From Brachionus plicatilis (taxonomy: Eukaryota; Rotifera; Eurotatoria; Ploima; Brachionidae): a stretch of DNA of 64,000 bases. Position 1 is the stretch's first letter. Every line of letters begins with the position of its first letter. Under the pieces are notes generated by a model that saw only the letters and a list, made by a program, of their open reading frames with translations, had not been told where the DNA came from and did not search any database. Shown one piece after another: positions 23,014-34,618 of the stretch. The stretch is taken from assembly GCA_010279815.1 (NCBI GenBank), contig QEOQ01000633.1, positions 98,070 through 162,069 on the forward strand. Direction: 5' to 3'. A program made the translations under genes and the position numbers.

Positions 23014-25814
23014 ATGTGGTACCCGCTATATTTTATAATACTATTGTTTCATTTCATCAAGAATATCAACTGTTTCACTCATTGGAAAGTTACTGAAGAG
23101 GGACGAATTGAACTTGATAGCAATTCAATTTATACTCTTTTGCGGCCATATGATCTAGCATCTTTTATAAAACAATCTGAAAGACTACAGCGTCTGGATT
23201 TTCTCAAACAAATAATAGCATCCAAAAATATACCCTCATCGCAAAAAGACACCACTGATCCCATCTCTGTTTCAAGTTTTCAAGAACATTTTTACAAAAC
23301 CGATTTAGACTGCCTAAAAGCAGAACAACAATTGACTAAATTCTCATTTTACGAAACTCATTTAACATCATGGCATAATCAGGGATTCTATTTACCAAAA
23401 GAGTCGCTTGATATAAAACGATCTACAGTTAAGTTATTTAAAAAACCATTTTGTGATATTATTAGTCTGCCTTTTAACTTGAACACATTCGATCACTTGG
23501 ACGTAAGTTTGCTAAATTTTTATTTCTTAAAATTCTATTTATTTTTTCTACTAAAGAGTATTCAATCAAAAGAGAATATAACAATGCTACCTGAGGCTGA
23601 TTTGCTGAAAAATATTCTGATCGAACCCGAGGACTTTTATGGTCACACGATTCACGTTGCCCTTTTAACAGTAATTTTACTAAGATTTTCACAAATATTT
23701 TTTATTACTAATCAAGAATAGAACTCATCCTCGTGGGTTTACTTATCGATGGCTGCAGATTATTTTCGAATAAAAGGAGACTATTTTAATGCTGTTAAAT
23801 GTTTTCAAAGAAGCATTTATTATGCGCCAAGGTATAATTTTATAAAGAAATATTTAGTTAATAGTTTTTGAATCAAAAAAAAAAAACTTATTCAAAAAAA
23901 TTAATTGAATAATAATTAAAATGTTTATTGGATGTTTATTTTGTTAAAAATTAATTGAAGTACTGCAGTATCATATTTGAAAATTACAAATAGTTTACTT
24001 AATAAATTACTTAATAATTAAGGTGATTAGAACTTAAAAATAATAGAAAAATGAATAAACTTAATAGCTTTTGGTCGAAAAGTCTAAAACTGGTTCTGTG
24101 AATTGAATCAGCTTATCTATTTAATGAATCACCTAAATATATCTTGTGAAAAAAGTAAGCAAATAAGTTTTCACCGGCTTCAGTGTGTTTAAATTTTTTG
24201 CACATGATGGATTCAGGTGATACATTTTAGAGAGCCAATTTTGGTCTTTTCGACCAAATGGTATTTCATTTTTTATCTATTTTCTAATAATTTGTAATTC
24301 ACGCGACCAAAAATGGCATGTTAAATTATGTTCGTAAATTGTTTTCGATGATTTCGAAAATTTAAGGTTTGTCTTTGAAAAAAAAACATTATTTTAAATT
24401 AACGCGTTTTTAGTTTTGTCGCATCTTTTGAGCTCATTTAAATGTCCAAAAGTTTGGAGATGTTTTAATTAATTCAATTAATTTGTTTTTCTTTAAAATT
24501 AAAAATCATATTCAGTGGTATTACGATAACGATATTTTACTATATTTTACATAAATATCTTAAATTTAAATTAAAATATATTAAAAACCAAAATGTCCAA
24601 AAAAAACGAAATTTTGACATTTTCGCTTTCATTTAAAAATTTTTTTTCTTTGAAAATAAAAAAATTCCTAAAAAAATGTCAAAATTTCGTTTTTTTTTGG
24701 ACATTTTGGTAAAACATATTTTACTGTATTTATTTACTATATTTTTCGTAATACAGTTATCGTTTCACCACTGTATATAATTGCCAAAAAATCAAAACTC
24801 AAATTTGATTTAATATTTTTTAAGGCATCATAAATCAGTACCAATGCTGAGCCTTTCAAATATGCTGCACAAGCTTCATTTTTTGAACGATTCTTTATCT
24901 ATTGCATTATCCGGGTATTCCATCGACTCAAACAGTTCTTTATTTGCTTACTATATTGGAAATATTTATGTGGTAGCCTTTTTTTTTTATTCTAAATAAC
25001 CTGCATTGTGAATTTATGGTACCAAATATTTTCCGTACAAAAGTTCACAATGCAATCATTAATTTAATTTAAAATCTATGCAAAGACACTTGGAGACCTT
25101 AAGCTTGCAGACGAATGGTATGATCAATCGACCAAATTAGATGATAAGTTTCGGCAAGCATTTTTGAAGAAGCATGCTGTAATGTGTCATAATAAACTGG
25201 AAAAACACCTGGAACTTCAACATTCGTATTGCCTTTTTTTTTTAATTTAATTTACTTTTGAAATAATTTTTTTTTTAATTTTTTCGAATAGGAATCTAAA
25301 AAAAAAATTGGATGATTTAAAAGACTTTCAGATTTATTCAGACGAATGGTTTCAGTTGAATAGTAAAATTGAATTGGAACGATCAAGTCAAAGTCGCAAG
25401 GAAACTACCCGAAACAATTTTGAAAATATGCTGTTGAATTCCAAGAGCAGAATATGCCAAGAAAATAATAAAAAAATTGAATGCCAGGATTTAGCTGTAA
25501 ACTTTTTGTTTGTTTGATTAATTTTGTTGGATTTGATTTTTAAAATTTAGATACATTTTTTGTATTTTGCATTTGGAAACTCCACAATTATCAATTCAAT
25601 TATTCATAATAACAATTGTAGCAATGAACAAATTTGTAGTTCAAAAAAAAGAGTTGGCAAATTATGCCTAATGAATCAACTGTTGAATAAACAAGAATCT
25701 GATAGCAAAAATTCAGCCGAATCGCTGCTAAATCGCATTCAAACAGAAAAAAATTTCAACATAAAATTTAAACCTCCGACTTCTAGAGATTTCGTATTAT
25801 CTGATCTTAAGTGA
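23014..25814 (+). CDS. TTC17: TTC17-like TPR protein, short form
   Basis: Seven exons join in phase to 489 residues: 23014-23502, 23557-23670, 23722-23831, 24825-24972, 25086-25225, 25292-25496 and 25551-25814. A hydrophobic signal peptide (about residues 1-20) precedes F-T-H-W-K-V-T-E-E-G-R-I, the TTC17 N-terminal hallmark. P-Y/P-H-D-L, D-C-L-K and the C-D-I-I-S-L-P-F / F-D-H-L-D motifs follow. Then come TPR units: S-S-W-V-Y-L-S-M-A-A-D-Y-F-R-I-K-G, L-S-N-M-L-H and Y-Y-I-G-N-I-Y-V-T-L-G-D. Next is K-H-A-V-M-C-H-N-K-L-E and a coiled-coil. The vertebrate protein, as I recall it, is over 1100 residues with a second TPR block; here the frame stops after the region equivalent to its first 40 percent and troponin I follows 620 bp on. 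TTC17 has been linked to actin and cilia. Intron 3 (993 bp) is enlarged by two foldback repeats. Confidence 0.85.
24069..24258. repeat. Foldback repeat in TTC17 intron 3 (TTTGGTCGAAAAG ends)
   Basis: The ends TTTTGGTCGAAAAGTCTAAA (left) and TTTTGGTCTTTTCGACCAAA (right) are inverted copies of about 26 bp, with a non-coding interior of about 135 bp. It has a MITE-like shape. Confidence 0.65.
24513..24773. repeat. Foldback repeat in TTC17 intron 3 (CAGTGGT ends)
   Basis: The element begins CAGTGGTATTACGATAACG and ends CGTTTCACCACTG. The arms carry the matched words ACCAAAATGTCC and AAATTTTGACATTTT and their complements, so almost the whole 261 bp folds on itself. CAGTGGT termini are typical of some DNA transposon superfamilies, but no clear target duplication was seen. 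Confidence 0.75.
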
Positions 25815-26437
25815 AAAATAGTTTTATTTTTACACACTCTGTTCGTATTAGGTTAATAGTTTATTATTAAAAAGATGGACCATTGAATTGAATAAGTTGT
25901 ATTCCTTTAATAAATATGCTAAACTCAAATAATGTTGTTTTTTTTTTTTTTTGTTTTCTCTCTATTTTTGTTGGAAAAATTGGGCTCAGCCAATGCAAGA
26001 TTCGATTTGGCCAAAAATCTATCTGAACTAGATAATTTATGATAAAAAAATTTTCAGAATTTTCTGCTATTACCTTTCACTAATTATTTTGCTCTATCTT
26101 ATCTTGTTGTATAAATAGAATTGAAATTTTGGATTTATTTAAATGGAATCGAATTGAGAAAAGCTAAAATGCATAAGAAAATAAGAAAGAATTGCGGTGT
26201 GCGTAGTAGCTCAAAAACTTTGATTCCATTGGATTTCGTAGATTAAGAATAGAAAATTGAGCTAAGCCTGAAAATCTCTCATGTTCTTTGAGGTTAAGCA
26301 TAATTTCTTGTACTCCTGATTATTCCACAGAACTGCAATAAATAAAATAAACTTGAAAGCATTTTTTTATTTCTAGTAAAAATCTGATATTTTGTTCTAA
26401 AGCTTCTTATTTGAATCGACAATAGAAAGCAAGAAAA
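25815..26437. other. Intergenic between TTC17 and troponin I
   Basis: It holds the TTC17 3' UTR (AATAAA-like words near 25910) and the troponin I promoter and 5' UTR. A T-rich run ending in an AG at 26376-26377 looks like a 3' splice site for a 5'-UTR intron. Confidence 0.5.
26110..26118 (+). promoter_or_regulatory. Candidate TATA box of troponin I
   Basis: TATAAATAG lies about 320 bp before the troponin I ATG. A TATA-driven start near 26140 and a 5'-UTR intron ending at 26377 would suit a strongly expressed muscle gene. The match is perfect, but the sequence is AT-rich, so chance is possible. Confidence 0.4.
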
Positions 26438-27129
26438 ATGGTCGAAGACAAGCCGCTCACCGAAGAGGAAAAGAAATTGCGCAAAAAAGCCGAAAGAGAA
26501 CGCAAGCGTCAGGAGGCGCGCGACAATGCCGAGAAAAAGAAGCGTTTCGGTTTGACACCGGAGAAAAAGCGCAAGCTGAAGCTTCTGATCATGAAGAAAG
26601 CCACTGAGGATTTGAAGAATGAGGCCGAGAAAAAAGCTCAGGCTAAAAAATCCTACTTGGACCAAAAAGTTTCAGCATTGCAAGAAATGTCTCATTTGAA
26701 CGAGGCTCAATTGGTGTCAATTTGTCGAGACTTGCACAAACAAATTACCGACCAAGAAGAGGCCAAGTACGATTTAGAAATGAAGATTATCAAACAGGAC
26801 TACGAAATCAACGAGTTGACCATCAAAGTCAATGACATTAAAGGTAAATTCATCAAGCCAACACTCAAAAAAGTTAATAAAACTCAAAGCAAGTAAGTTC
26901 ATTTAATTAAACAAAAATGTAACGATTTAAGTATGATTAAAATTGTTCTTGTTCACTACTTAGGTTTGCCAAATTGGAAAAATTGGAAAATGCCACTGCT
27001 GGCTTTAGAGCTAATCTGAAATCGACTGGCAAAGACAAATTCGCTTTGGAGAGCAAAGAAGAAGAGGAGAAGATAAATTTCAGAGATCAGCTTAAATCTG
27101 CCAAGGAAAAAGAAGACAGAGAAGAATAG
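26438..27129 (+). CDS. Troponin I
   Basis: Two coding exons (26438-26892 and 26964-27129) give 206 residues, with Lys split across the junction. The N-terminus is charged (K-P-L-T-E-E-E-K-K-L-R-K-K). R-F-G-L-T-P-E-K-K-R-K-L-K-L-L-I-M-K-K-A follows, the troponin-C/troponin-T binding helix. Then come L-D-Q-K-V-S-A-L, S-x-L-N-E-A-Q-L-V-S-I-C-R-D-L-H and Y-D-L-E-M-K. The inhibitory region G-K-F-I-K-P-T-L-K-K-V comes next, and F-R-A-N-L-K-S in the second exon. Troponin I is the inhibitory subunit of the thin-filament calcium switch in muscle. Codon use is visibly less AT-rich than that of its neighbours, as expected for a highly expressed gene. Alternative exons common in insect wupA were not seen in the single 71-bp intron. 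Poly(A) signal AATAAA is at 27264-27269. Confidence 0.96.
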
Positions 27130-30100
27130 ATAAATTCTAAGTAGATGTTACTAAAATTGAACTCATCATAATCTTCTTTGACTTCTCTTATTTTCGTATT
27201 ATTGTTTGCAATCTAATTAGAAATGATCATAAATTAACTTTTTCTTAATCTAATATAATTCTGAATAAAATCTAATAAGCTTTAAATTATTTAAATTTTT
27301 TTTTTGATTAAATATTAACAAAAAAAACTTCTCTATTAATAAAATAATTTAATTAATTCAATTATTTATTCAATTAAAAAGACACAATTTTAAATTTCGA
27401 AATAAATTGATAAAATCAGAAAATGGTCTTTTATTAAATAATAATAACAAAAAATTTAACTCAAGATAAAAAAAAAACTTTGAAATTTATATTTGCTCCC
27501 GAGTCTCAGTAAAGTTTTAAAGGCAATTGAAGTTTTATCTAATGGAGTTACAGGAATAATTCAAAAAACTTTATTAACAATCATCTAAAAATTAACTGTA
27601 GAAAACTGTATTATCGAATAAATTAATTTAATATATTCGAACTGATAAATTTAAATAGTTGCTAATTAATAACAACTTTTGATAGAGACAATTAAATAAA
27701 TAGATAAATAAATAAATATTATGTGAACATTCCTCAGTCTTTTTGCATAAGCTTGGTAAATTTGGTTAATAAATTAATAAATATTTAAAATTCTTATATA
27801 CTGTAAACTCGTGACCACTACTCTTGGAATAATGTCAAAATTTGGGTTTGGGTTTAATTTAATTTAGGCCCATAATTTTCCTCCCGCTAATTTTAATAAA
27901 TTTTTCGCTAATTTTAATAAAAATACCGCTATTTTAATAAACTTACCTCTAATTTAATAAAAAACTCATCTAAAATAATAAAAACACGTCTAATTTAATA
28001 AAAACTACATCTTTTATAATAAAAAAATATCTAATTTAATAAAAATTACATCTTTTATAATAAAAAATATTTAACATAATAAAAAAAATAAAAATTTTTT
28101 TATTTTTTGAGTTGCATCTAGAACAAAAAAATATCTTCTTTTAGCCATTGGCATGTTGCAAGTTGAGCACAATTTATTTTCTTCATTTTGAGAACCATTC
28201 TCAATTTTTATTTTTTTTTTTTGGAAATTTTTTATTAAAATAATTTTTTTTAAAAGTTTTTAATATCTGTAACCATTTTTTACTTTTTATACCTTTATTT
28301 AATAATTTTAAGTGTTGATATTAGTTTAAATCTTAATTAAGATATATTTTTAATTAATTTAGAGGTGATTTTATTATTTTAGATGAGTTTTTATTAAATT
28401 AGAGGTATTTTTATTAAAAATAGATGTATGCAAAAATTATTAGCCTTTAATTTATAGGAATGTTTGCCAATTTCCGGACTTTTTGAGTACAAGCATTTTT
28501 TTAGTTAAATAAAAAGTTTTGAACTAAACTTGATTTGTCTTTTATTATTTATTGATTTAAGCTTCATAGGCAAATTAAAAAATTAAAAAAAAAGAAAAAA
28601 AAAGTTAAGTTCTTCGAAATCTACAAAATTTGAAAATAAAAATAAGTATTCTATAATTCATTGAGTAATCATAAATGTCTTTATTGTCTCCTATTTAAAT
28701 GTAACTTTGCCCATGTAAATTTTACCTAGCAAAAATTTTGAAAAAGAGCTTTCAATAATTTAGCGGTTTGTAAAACTATGATATTATGACATTTGCTGAT
28801 ATAATTGATATTAAGGACAGATTGGCTCGATGCAAATACACGATTAACATGAATAGGATTTAATTAAAAATAAAAGATTGACCATCTTTTATTTTAATCA
28901 TTTAATTTCTTAATTGAATTATTAGAATTATTATTTACTATACTATATAAATAATAATGAAAGTATAAGTTCCTGCTTCTATTTTAATTATTAACTTGTC
29001 CTAATAAGAGCTTCAGATTTGCAGATTCATTTTTAGTATTTTTTCCAATATGTCTCAAACTAAATTTGATAAACACTTTGGAAATAATACCAAAAATGCA
29101 ACCAACATTTGCGGTTGCCTTCTGGACCCCTGCGTTCTCATCATAAGCCGATTTTTATGATCAATATTCAGCCTAGGTTTTTAATGTATAATCAAATCAT
29201 CTTTTTCAAAAAACTTGCTTTAAAATCTTTGATAAAATTTGCTTTTATTTAAGAAAATTTCAACGTGTATTTTTGCTAGAGCTTTAAATTACACAATTAT
29301 AGTTTTTAGTTTACTGGCGTTATTAATTTAACATTTAAATTAGAAAAAAAAAAAAAATTAAATAAAATAAGAAAATTTTTAGTGTTTTATTATTTAACTT
29401 TGATATAAAAATGAAATTAAAAATCTTATAATACTCAAAATTCTTTACTTATTCAGAATTATAAAAATTGAAATTTTTAAGAAAGAAAAAGTTCGTCAAA
29501 AATCTGTAAAAAGTTTGCCGTATTCATGGGCGCCTGTATTGATTTGACTGTTATTTTATCGGGCCCAAAAAATTATGAAATCGCGCCAACAATCTTAAAA
29601 GATCAACTTCAAAAAAATCATTCAAGAATGTTTGTATTTAATAATATAAACTTAATCTACAAAAAAGCATGAAAATTATTCGATAAATTTGATTTATTTT
29701 ACAAAAATTTTAAATTTAGATAAAAAAAATTGAATTTAAATTAAATTAAATTACTTATTTTTTTATATGTAAAATTTGGATTTTATTTTTAAATAATTAA
29801 ATAAATTAAGTGTAAATCAATCTTGAAAATAGATAAACGGCACTAGCCTGTTGTTTAACCTTGAATAGTAAAAAACAAAAATTTATATAGTAATTTGATT
29901 TTTTTTATCAAACATTTTAAAAAATTATTTAAAATATAGTGTAAATTTTAATTTTAAAGCTGCATTGAAATAAGATTTTGGCGTGACTCAATTGAATTCT
30001 TTTCAATTTTTTAAAATTTTTCCAAAAAGTCAATACTTTACAAAAAAAATTCAAAAAACCAAATTCATGACTTTAATTTGTATTTGTATGAGAATTGTTC

Positions 30101-30778
30101 GGATTTTTTTTCATAACTTTTGTACAAGTTTTGTTATAATCTCTAAGAGCTAGAACGAGATAAATGCCATAAAAATAAAAAAGGGCGATATTTTAATAAA
30201 AAATTTCAGTCGCATTTAGTTTTGATAAAAACGAAATTAAAATTGCAAATTACATAATCAAGATCAAAAAACATTTTGAATAAAAATGAAATAATTTTTT
30301 TAATTTTTGACTATTTATCTTTTAATTCGAAAATAAAAATAGCAATTATTTTTTATCTTTTTTATTTAAATAACAACTTGGTACAAAATCAAGTACTTTC
30401 AGATCAAGTTGTACCAAGTAGTACAAAGTAGCATTTTGTTTGCCTTAATAAATATCATTTGATAAAGAACGCTTTTTATCTTAATTTAGTTGAATGACAA
30501 AAAAAGATTTTTATTGTTTAAAATTTATTTAAAAATTTTTAAAGTATAATTTTTTAAATGTGTGCTTTCTAAAGAATTGTTTCATCAGAAAAAAAAAAGA
30601 AAAAATTAAAAATTGATAGTATCACCAACCAGTTAACATATTTATGTATATGTATATTTATATAAGCGCTTAAATCTCATATAGATACAAGCAGAAAGAA
30701 AAAAAGTGATGAGACAAACACAACACAAGAAAAAAAAATAACTTAAAGAGAAATATTTATAAAAATTAAAAGTCTACT
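27130..30778. other. Convergent intergenic space, troponin I / U1-70K
   Basis: No gene is recognised in 3.6 kb. It contains the TAATTTAATAAAA repeat block at 27880-28430 and a small hairpin at about 30374-30415 (AACTTGGTACAA / TTGTACCAAG). Short less-AT-rich islands at 29105-29155 and 29525-29595 gave no recognisable protein. Confidence 0.5.
27880..28430. repeat. Degenerate tandem repeat with inverted counterpart
   Basis: From 27880 to about 28085 a unit of roughly 18-20 bp around CTAATTTAATAAAAA recurs about ten times with drift. From about 28345 to 28430 the reverse complement (TTTTTATTAAATTAGAGG) appears in several units. The block is therefore both tandem and inverted. It is non-coding. 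Slippage, or a repeat-bearing DNA transposon, could explain it. Confidence 0.65.
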
Positions 30779-32423
30779 TTATAAGATTTCACCATATTCG
30801 GTGCCATTGTTGGAAAGGCCGTTTCCATTGTTGTAGTTGTTCAGGCCATTCGGCTCTGCATTGTCATTTGACGACAAAACTCGGTCCAACTTGCCGTTGC
30901 CTTCGCGCTCACGTTTATCTCGTGACTTGGAGCGTTTTTTAGACGTTTTTCTGTCCTTGGACTTTGAACGTCTTGATTTTTTGGCCCGCTCTCTGCTTCG
31001 ACTCCTGTGCCTATCTTTTGACTTGGACCGTTTCTTTCTCTCGCGACTTCTTGAGCGACTTTTGCTTCGCTTGTGACGATCCCTAGTTTTTTCTCTATCT
31101 CGCTCTCGGTCACGATCTCTCGGCTTTTTATCCTCAAACTTTTCTACACAATTGACATCGCTTGGCTTTTCCACAGCCATTGGATCATAGTGGCTCTTGC
31201 GGCCCGCTTTGCCTCCTCCCAGTCTTCTTGGCTTCCAGCCTTTGATAGTTCGGCCGCGCTCAATGTCAACCACCACACGGCGTCCATCAATTTTTTTTCC
31301 ATCGGCTCTTTTATAAGCAGCTAGAAACAAAACAGTTTTACACATGCAACAAAAGTGTTCATTATTATTATTTTTTTTTTGATTATATATAAAAATGTCT
31401 GTCAACTAATTTAATATTGATTCTCTCGTTTATTGAAACTTACATGTGTTCTTACTGGATATTAATTCATTTACTCNNNNNNNNNNNNNNNNNNNNNNNN
31501 NNNNNNNNNNNNNNNNNNNNNNNNNNNNNNNNNNNNNNNNNNNNNNNNNNNNNNNNNNNNNNNNNNNNNNNNNNNNNNNNNNNNNNNNNNNNNNNNNNNN
31601 NNNNNNNNNNNNNNNNNNNNNNNNNNNNNNNNNNNNNNNNNNNNNNNNNNNNNNNNNNNNNNNNNNNNNNNNNNNNNNNNNNNNNNNNNNNNNNNNNNNN
31701 NNNNNNNNNNNNNNNNNNNNNNNNNNNNNNNNNNNNNNNNNNNNNNNNNNNNNNNNNNNNNNNNNNNNNNNNNNNNNNNNNNNNNNNNNNNNNNNNNNNN
31801 NNNNNNNNNNNNNNNNNNNNNNNNNNNNNNNNNNNNNNNNNNNNNNNNNNNNNNNNNNNNNNNNNNNNNNNNNNNNNNNNNNNNNNNNNNNNNNNNNNNN
31901 NNNNNNNNNNNNNNNNNNNNNNNNNNNNNNNNNNNNNNNNNNNNNNNNNNNNNNNNNNNNNNNNNGAAAAAAAAAAGAAAAAAAAAGGAAAAAAAAAGGA
32001 AAAAATGAAAAAGAATAGAAAAAAAAAATTAAGAAAAAAAAAGAGAAAAAATTAAGAAAAAATAGAAAAAAATTGGGAAAAAAAAAGTTTTCCTACAATT
32101 CGAGCAACAAACAGAGTTCGGTAAGGGTCGCTTGTAGAATTGGAATTTTCCTTTGCGCTCCACATTGCCAAATCCTGTTCAATTTTGTACGCATTTTGTT
32201 CGGCCTTTTCTCGTCTCTTGCGCTCAAGCTTTTCCTGCTTTGTCTCAACCTTTGTTGGAGGAGGCGTTTCTTCAGGATCTTCAAATTGATCTAAATAATC
32301 GGCAAGTCCGTTATAAGGTTGGCGTTTTTTTTCGTGTGGTAACTTGTCAACCGGTTGCATGTATGGAATGGGATCGCGTGGTGCAAATAACGCCAGCAAA
32401 TAAGGCGGCAGGTATTGCGTCAT
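30779..32423 (-). CDS. SNRNP70: U1 small nuclear ribonucleoprotein 70 kDa (incomplete: gap in RRM)
   Basis: The first coding exon (32423-32097, 109 codons) begins [16 protein letters not shown]. It contains [11 protein letters not shown] and ends T-L-F-V-A-R-I, the U1-70K N-terminus and RRM beta1 (RNP2). The last exon (31320-30779, 179 codons) resumes at [18 protein letters not shown] and [16 protein letters not shown], the end of the RRM and the signature after it. A long RS/RD/RE-rich tail follows. The middle of the RRM, including RNP1, is missing and presumably lies in the N gap at 31477-31965. The protein binds U1 snRNA stem-loop 1 in 5' splice-site recognition in the nucleus. A purine-rich (A/G) run at 31966-32090 lies in the intron beside the gap. 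Confidence 0.95.
31477..31965. other. Assembly gap (489 N) inside U1-70K
   Basis: This run of N falls between the two visible coding exons of SNRNP70. Its right edge is an almost pure A/G tract, a likely cause of assembly failure. ORFs spanning it are artefacts. Confidence 1.
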
Positions 32424-32923
32424 TTTTGACCGTTTTCACTCACCTAAATTTACTTGGGATACTTAGGATGTTTAAGTAAAAAAATTTTGCTGTATTTTTT
32501 TTTCCTTTTACTTTTGGACTAAATAAGTTTTATTAATTTTAATTATATGTAAAATATTGCACAGTAATAGAAACACGAATTTTAAATAATTTATATTTCC
32601 AGAATACAAACTCATTTTGCATATACATATCTCATTTTTTTCGGTTGCGAAATTTACATTACATTTGCACTGACAATATATTTGTCTTATATGCAATTAA
32701 TTCTTTCTCTCATAAATGAACTTAATTAGATTAAATAAAATGGTTTAAATAAAGAAAATGTACAGTGGTGATCTTTTTAATTTTTTAAAATGCGCCAATT
32801 TTGGTCTTTTTTTAGGAGAATTTTTTTTTTCGTAAAGACTAGTTTTTATTGTAAAACAAAGCAAAACATTATAACAAAGAGCATTTTTTTCTAAACTGAT
32901 TAAATTCACCAAAAGCAATGAAA

Positions 32924-33480
32924 AATTATGGCAAATTGAAGTTTCAGATCAAATTTTAAGATCAAAAGGATCATTTAAAATTTTAAAGCTTAAAAAATCT
33001 AATGATTTTAATAATTTTTAAGAAATAAATACTAAAAATTTCTAGACATGTTATGTCTAATAATGGTTCATTACCAAATTAACATCAAAATGATTGATCT
33101 CTAATTTATTTAACAAAAACAATCAATAATTTAAAAAATTCAAATTAAGTTAATTCACAACTTAAAATTTATAACTTTTATATCCATTCATTCAAACTGA
33201 AATAATTTTATTTTTCTACTTCAATAAATTTTAAATTTTAAAATAGATAATTTTTTTGTCTTTAATGGTAAGTTTACATTCAAATCAATTAAAATATTTA
33301 AACCTTTTAAAGTTCAATAAAAAGGGACATTTTAAAATTTTAAATATGAAACTAAACTTGACATGTCATGTCAAGTAATTGCTTTTGAAAAAATTTATTT
33401 TTTCTCTGTTATTAAAAAAAATATTACAATTTATATTTTGATCCTTTGATCTTGATCTCAAACTTCAATTTGCCAAAATT
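32924..33480. repeat. Large foldback element, GGCAAATTGAAGTTT ends
   Basis: The left end (about 32929) reads GGCAAATTGAAGTTTCAGATCAA and continues with GATCAAAAGGATCA. The right end (33435-33475) reads TGATCCTTTGATC ... CAAACTTCAATTTGCC, its mirror. About 560 bp separate the tips. The terminal word matches the tips of the elements at 40685-41033 and 51102-51478, suggesting a shared transposase. Confidence 0.7.
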
Positions 33481-33810
33481 ATTTATATTTTTGTGTTTAG
33501 AAAATCACACTTTCTAATAAACTCTCAGAAAAAAATTAGAAAAAATTGAGATTCAAGTAAGCAGTAGGATTATAAGAAAATATTGCTTCAAATTTTTTTA
33601 AAAAATTGATTTTTATTTTATTTTAAAAATTGAATTTAATAAAAAAAAAAATTTCGCTTTGGTTGTGTCCGAAAATTTTCATTGCTTAGTGAATTTGTGA
33701 TCAGTTTTGGTAAGACAATTATGGAAAAACTTTTGCCAAGTCTTTGAAGGAATATTTTCCATTTGAAATATTCGATTTGTGTTCAACTTTTTCTCGATCA
33801 TTTTTTGACC

Positions 33811-34618
33811 AATTATTCAGAGAAAGTAAAAAATGTACCAGAGATTCTGACCGTGAACATGAATATTTAATATCGAACAAATTCTATTTTTCATTCTGTC
33901 ATTCTATACTTTTCTAAATTAATGTTTTTGAATTTTTCGGCCTTCAATGCATTATTAATTAAGCAATATTTCTTTGAAAAAAAAAGGAATTTATTAATTT
34001 TTTTAATAAATTAATAAGTTTAGGACCAAAAAAATCAGATCAATAATTATTATGGTTATAACTTTTGAATGGTATTTGATTAAATCTCTCTACAAAATGC
34101 TAAATAATGCAGCAGACATGCTAAATATTAGATGAGGCTCTGCAAAAACTCTTGAATTAAATTGTGACGTTGAATTGAATACTTTTTAATGACGTACATT
34201 TACTGTAAGATGAAGTTTTTGCCGAGTCTCATCTTTGTTTTTTGCATTATTTAGCATTTTGCAGAGAGATTTAATCAAATACCATTCAAAAGTTATAAAT
34301 TTTGAATGGTATTTGAAATTCTGATTTTTTTGATCCTAAACTTATAAATTTATTAAAAAAATTAATCAATTTTTTAATCCTTTTTTTTTTTAAGAAATAT
34401 TGCTTAATAAATAATGCATTGAAGGCCGAAAAATTCAAAAACATTAACTTAGAAAAGTATTGAATTCTCTTTGTTTGATTTTTTGTATAATTCGCACAAA
34501 CTTTTTCTATAAAATAGTCTGTACAATTTTTCGATTCAAATGAAAAATAGAATTTGTTCTAGATTAATTATTCATGTTCACGATCAGAATCTCTAGTACA
34601 TTTTTGATCTGAGAATTC
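33811..34618. repeat. Giant palindrome, arms about 340-400 bp
   Basis: Words from the left arm recur inverted in mirrored order in the right arm. Examples are AAAAATGTACCAGAGATTCTG, CGGCCTTCAATGCATTATT, AAAAAAATCAGA, TTTTGAATGGTATTTGATT and AGATGAGGCTCTGCAAAAA. The arms meet around a spacer of about 60 bp near 34153-34211. The right arm has an extra stretch of about 75 bp (near 34465-34540) absent from the left. It is non-coding. It is the largest foldback structure of the window. Confidence 0.85.

Noticed and set aside
26294..26665. 123-codon hydrophobic ORF on the minus strand
   Set aside because: It is the antisense shadow of the troponin I first exon; Lys/Glu-rich coding sequence reads as Phe/Leu on the other strand.
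31417..32055. ORFs of 190-212 codons ending in a Lys-rich tail
   Set aside because: They cross the assembly gap, and the Lys tail is a translated A/G-rich intron tract of the U1-70K gene.
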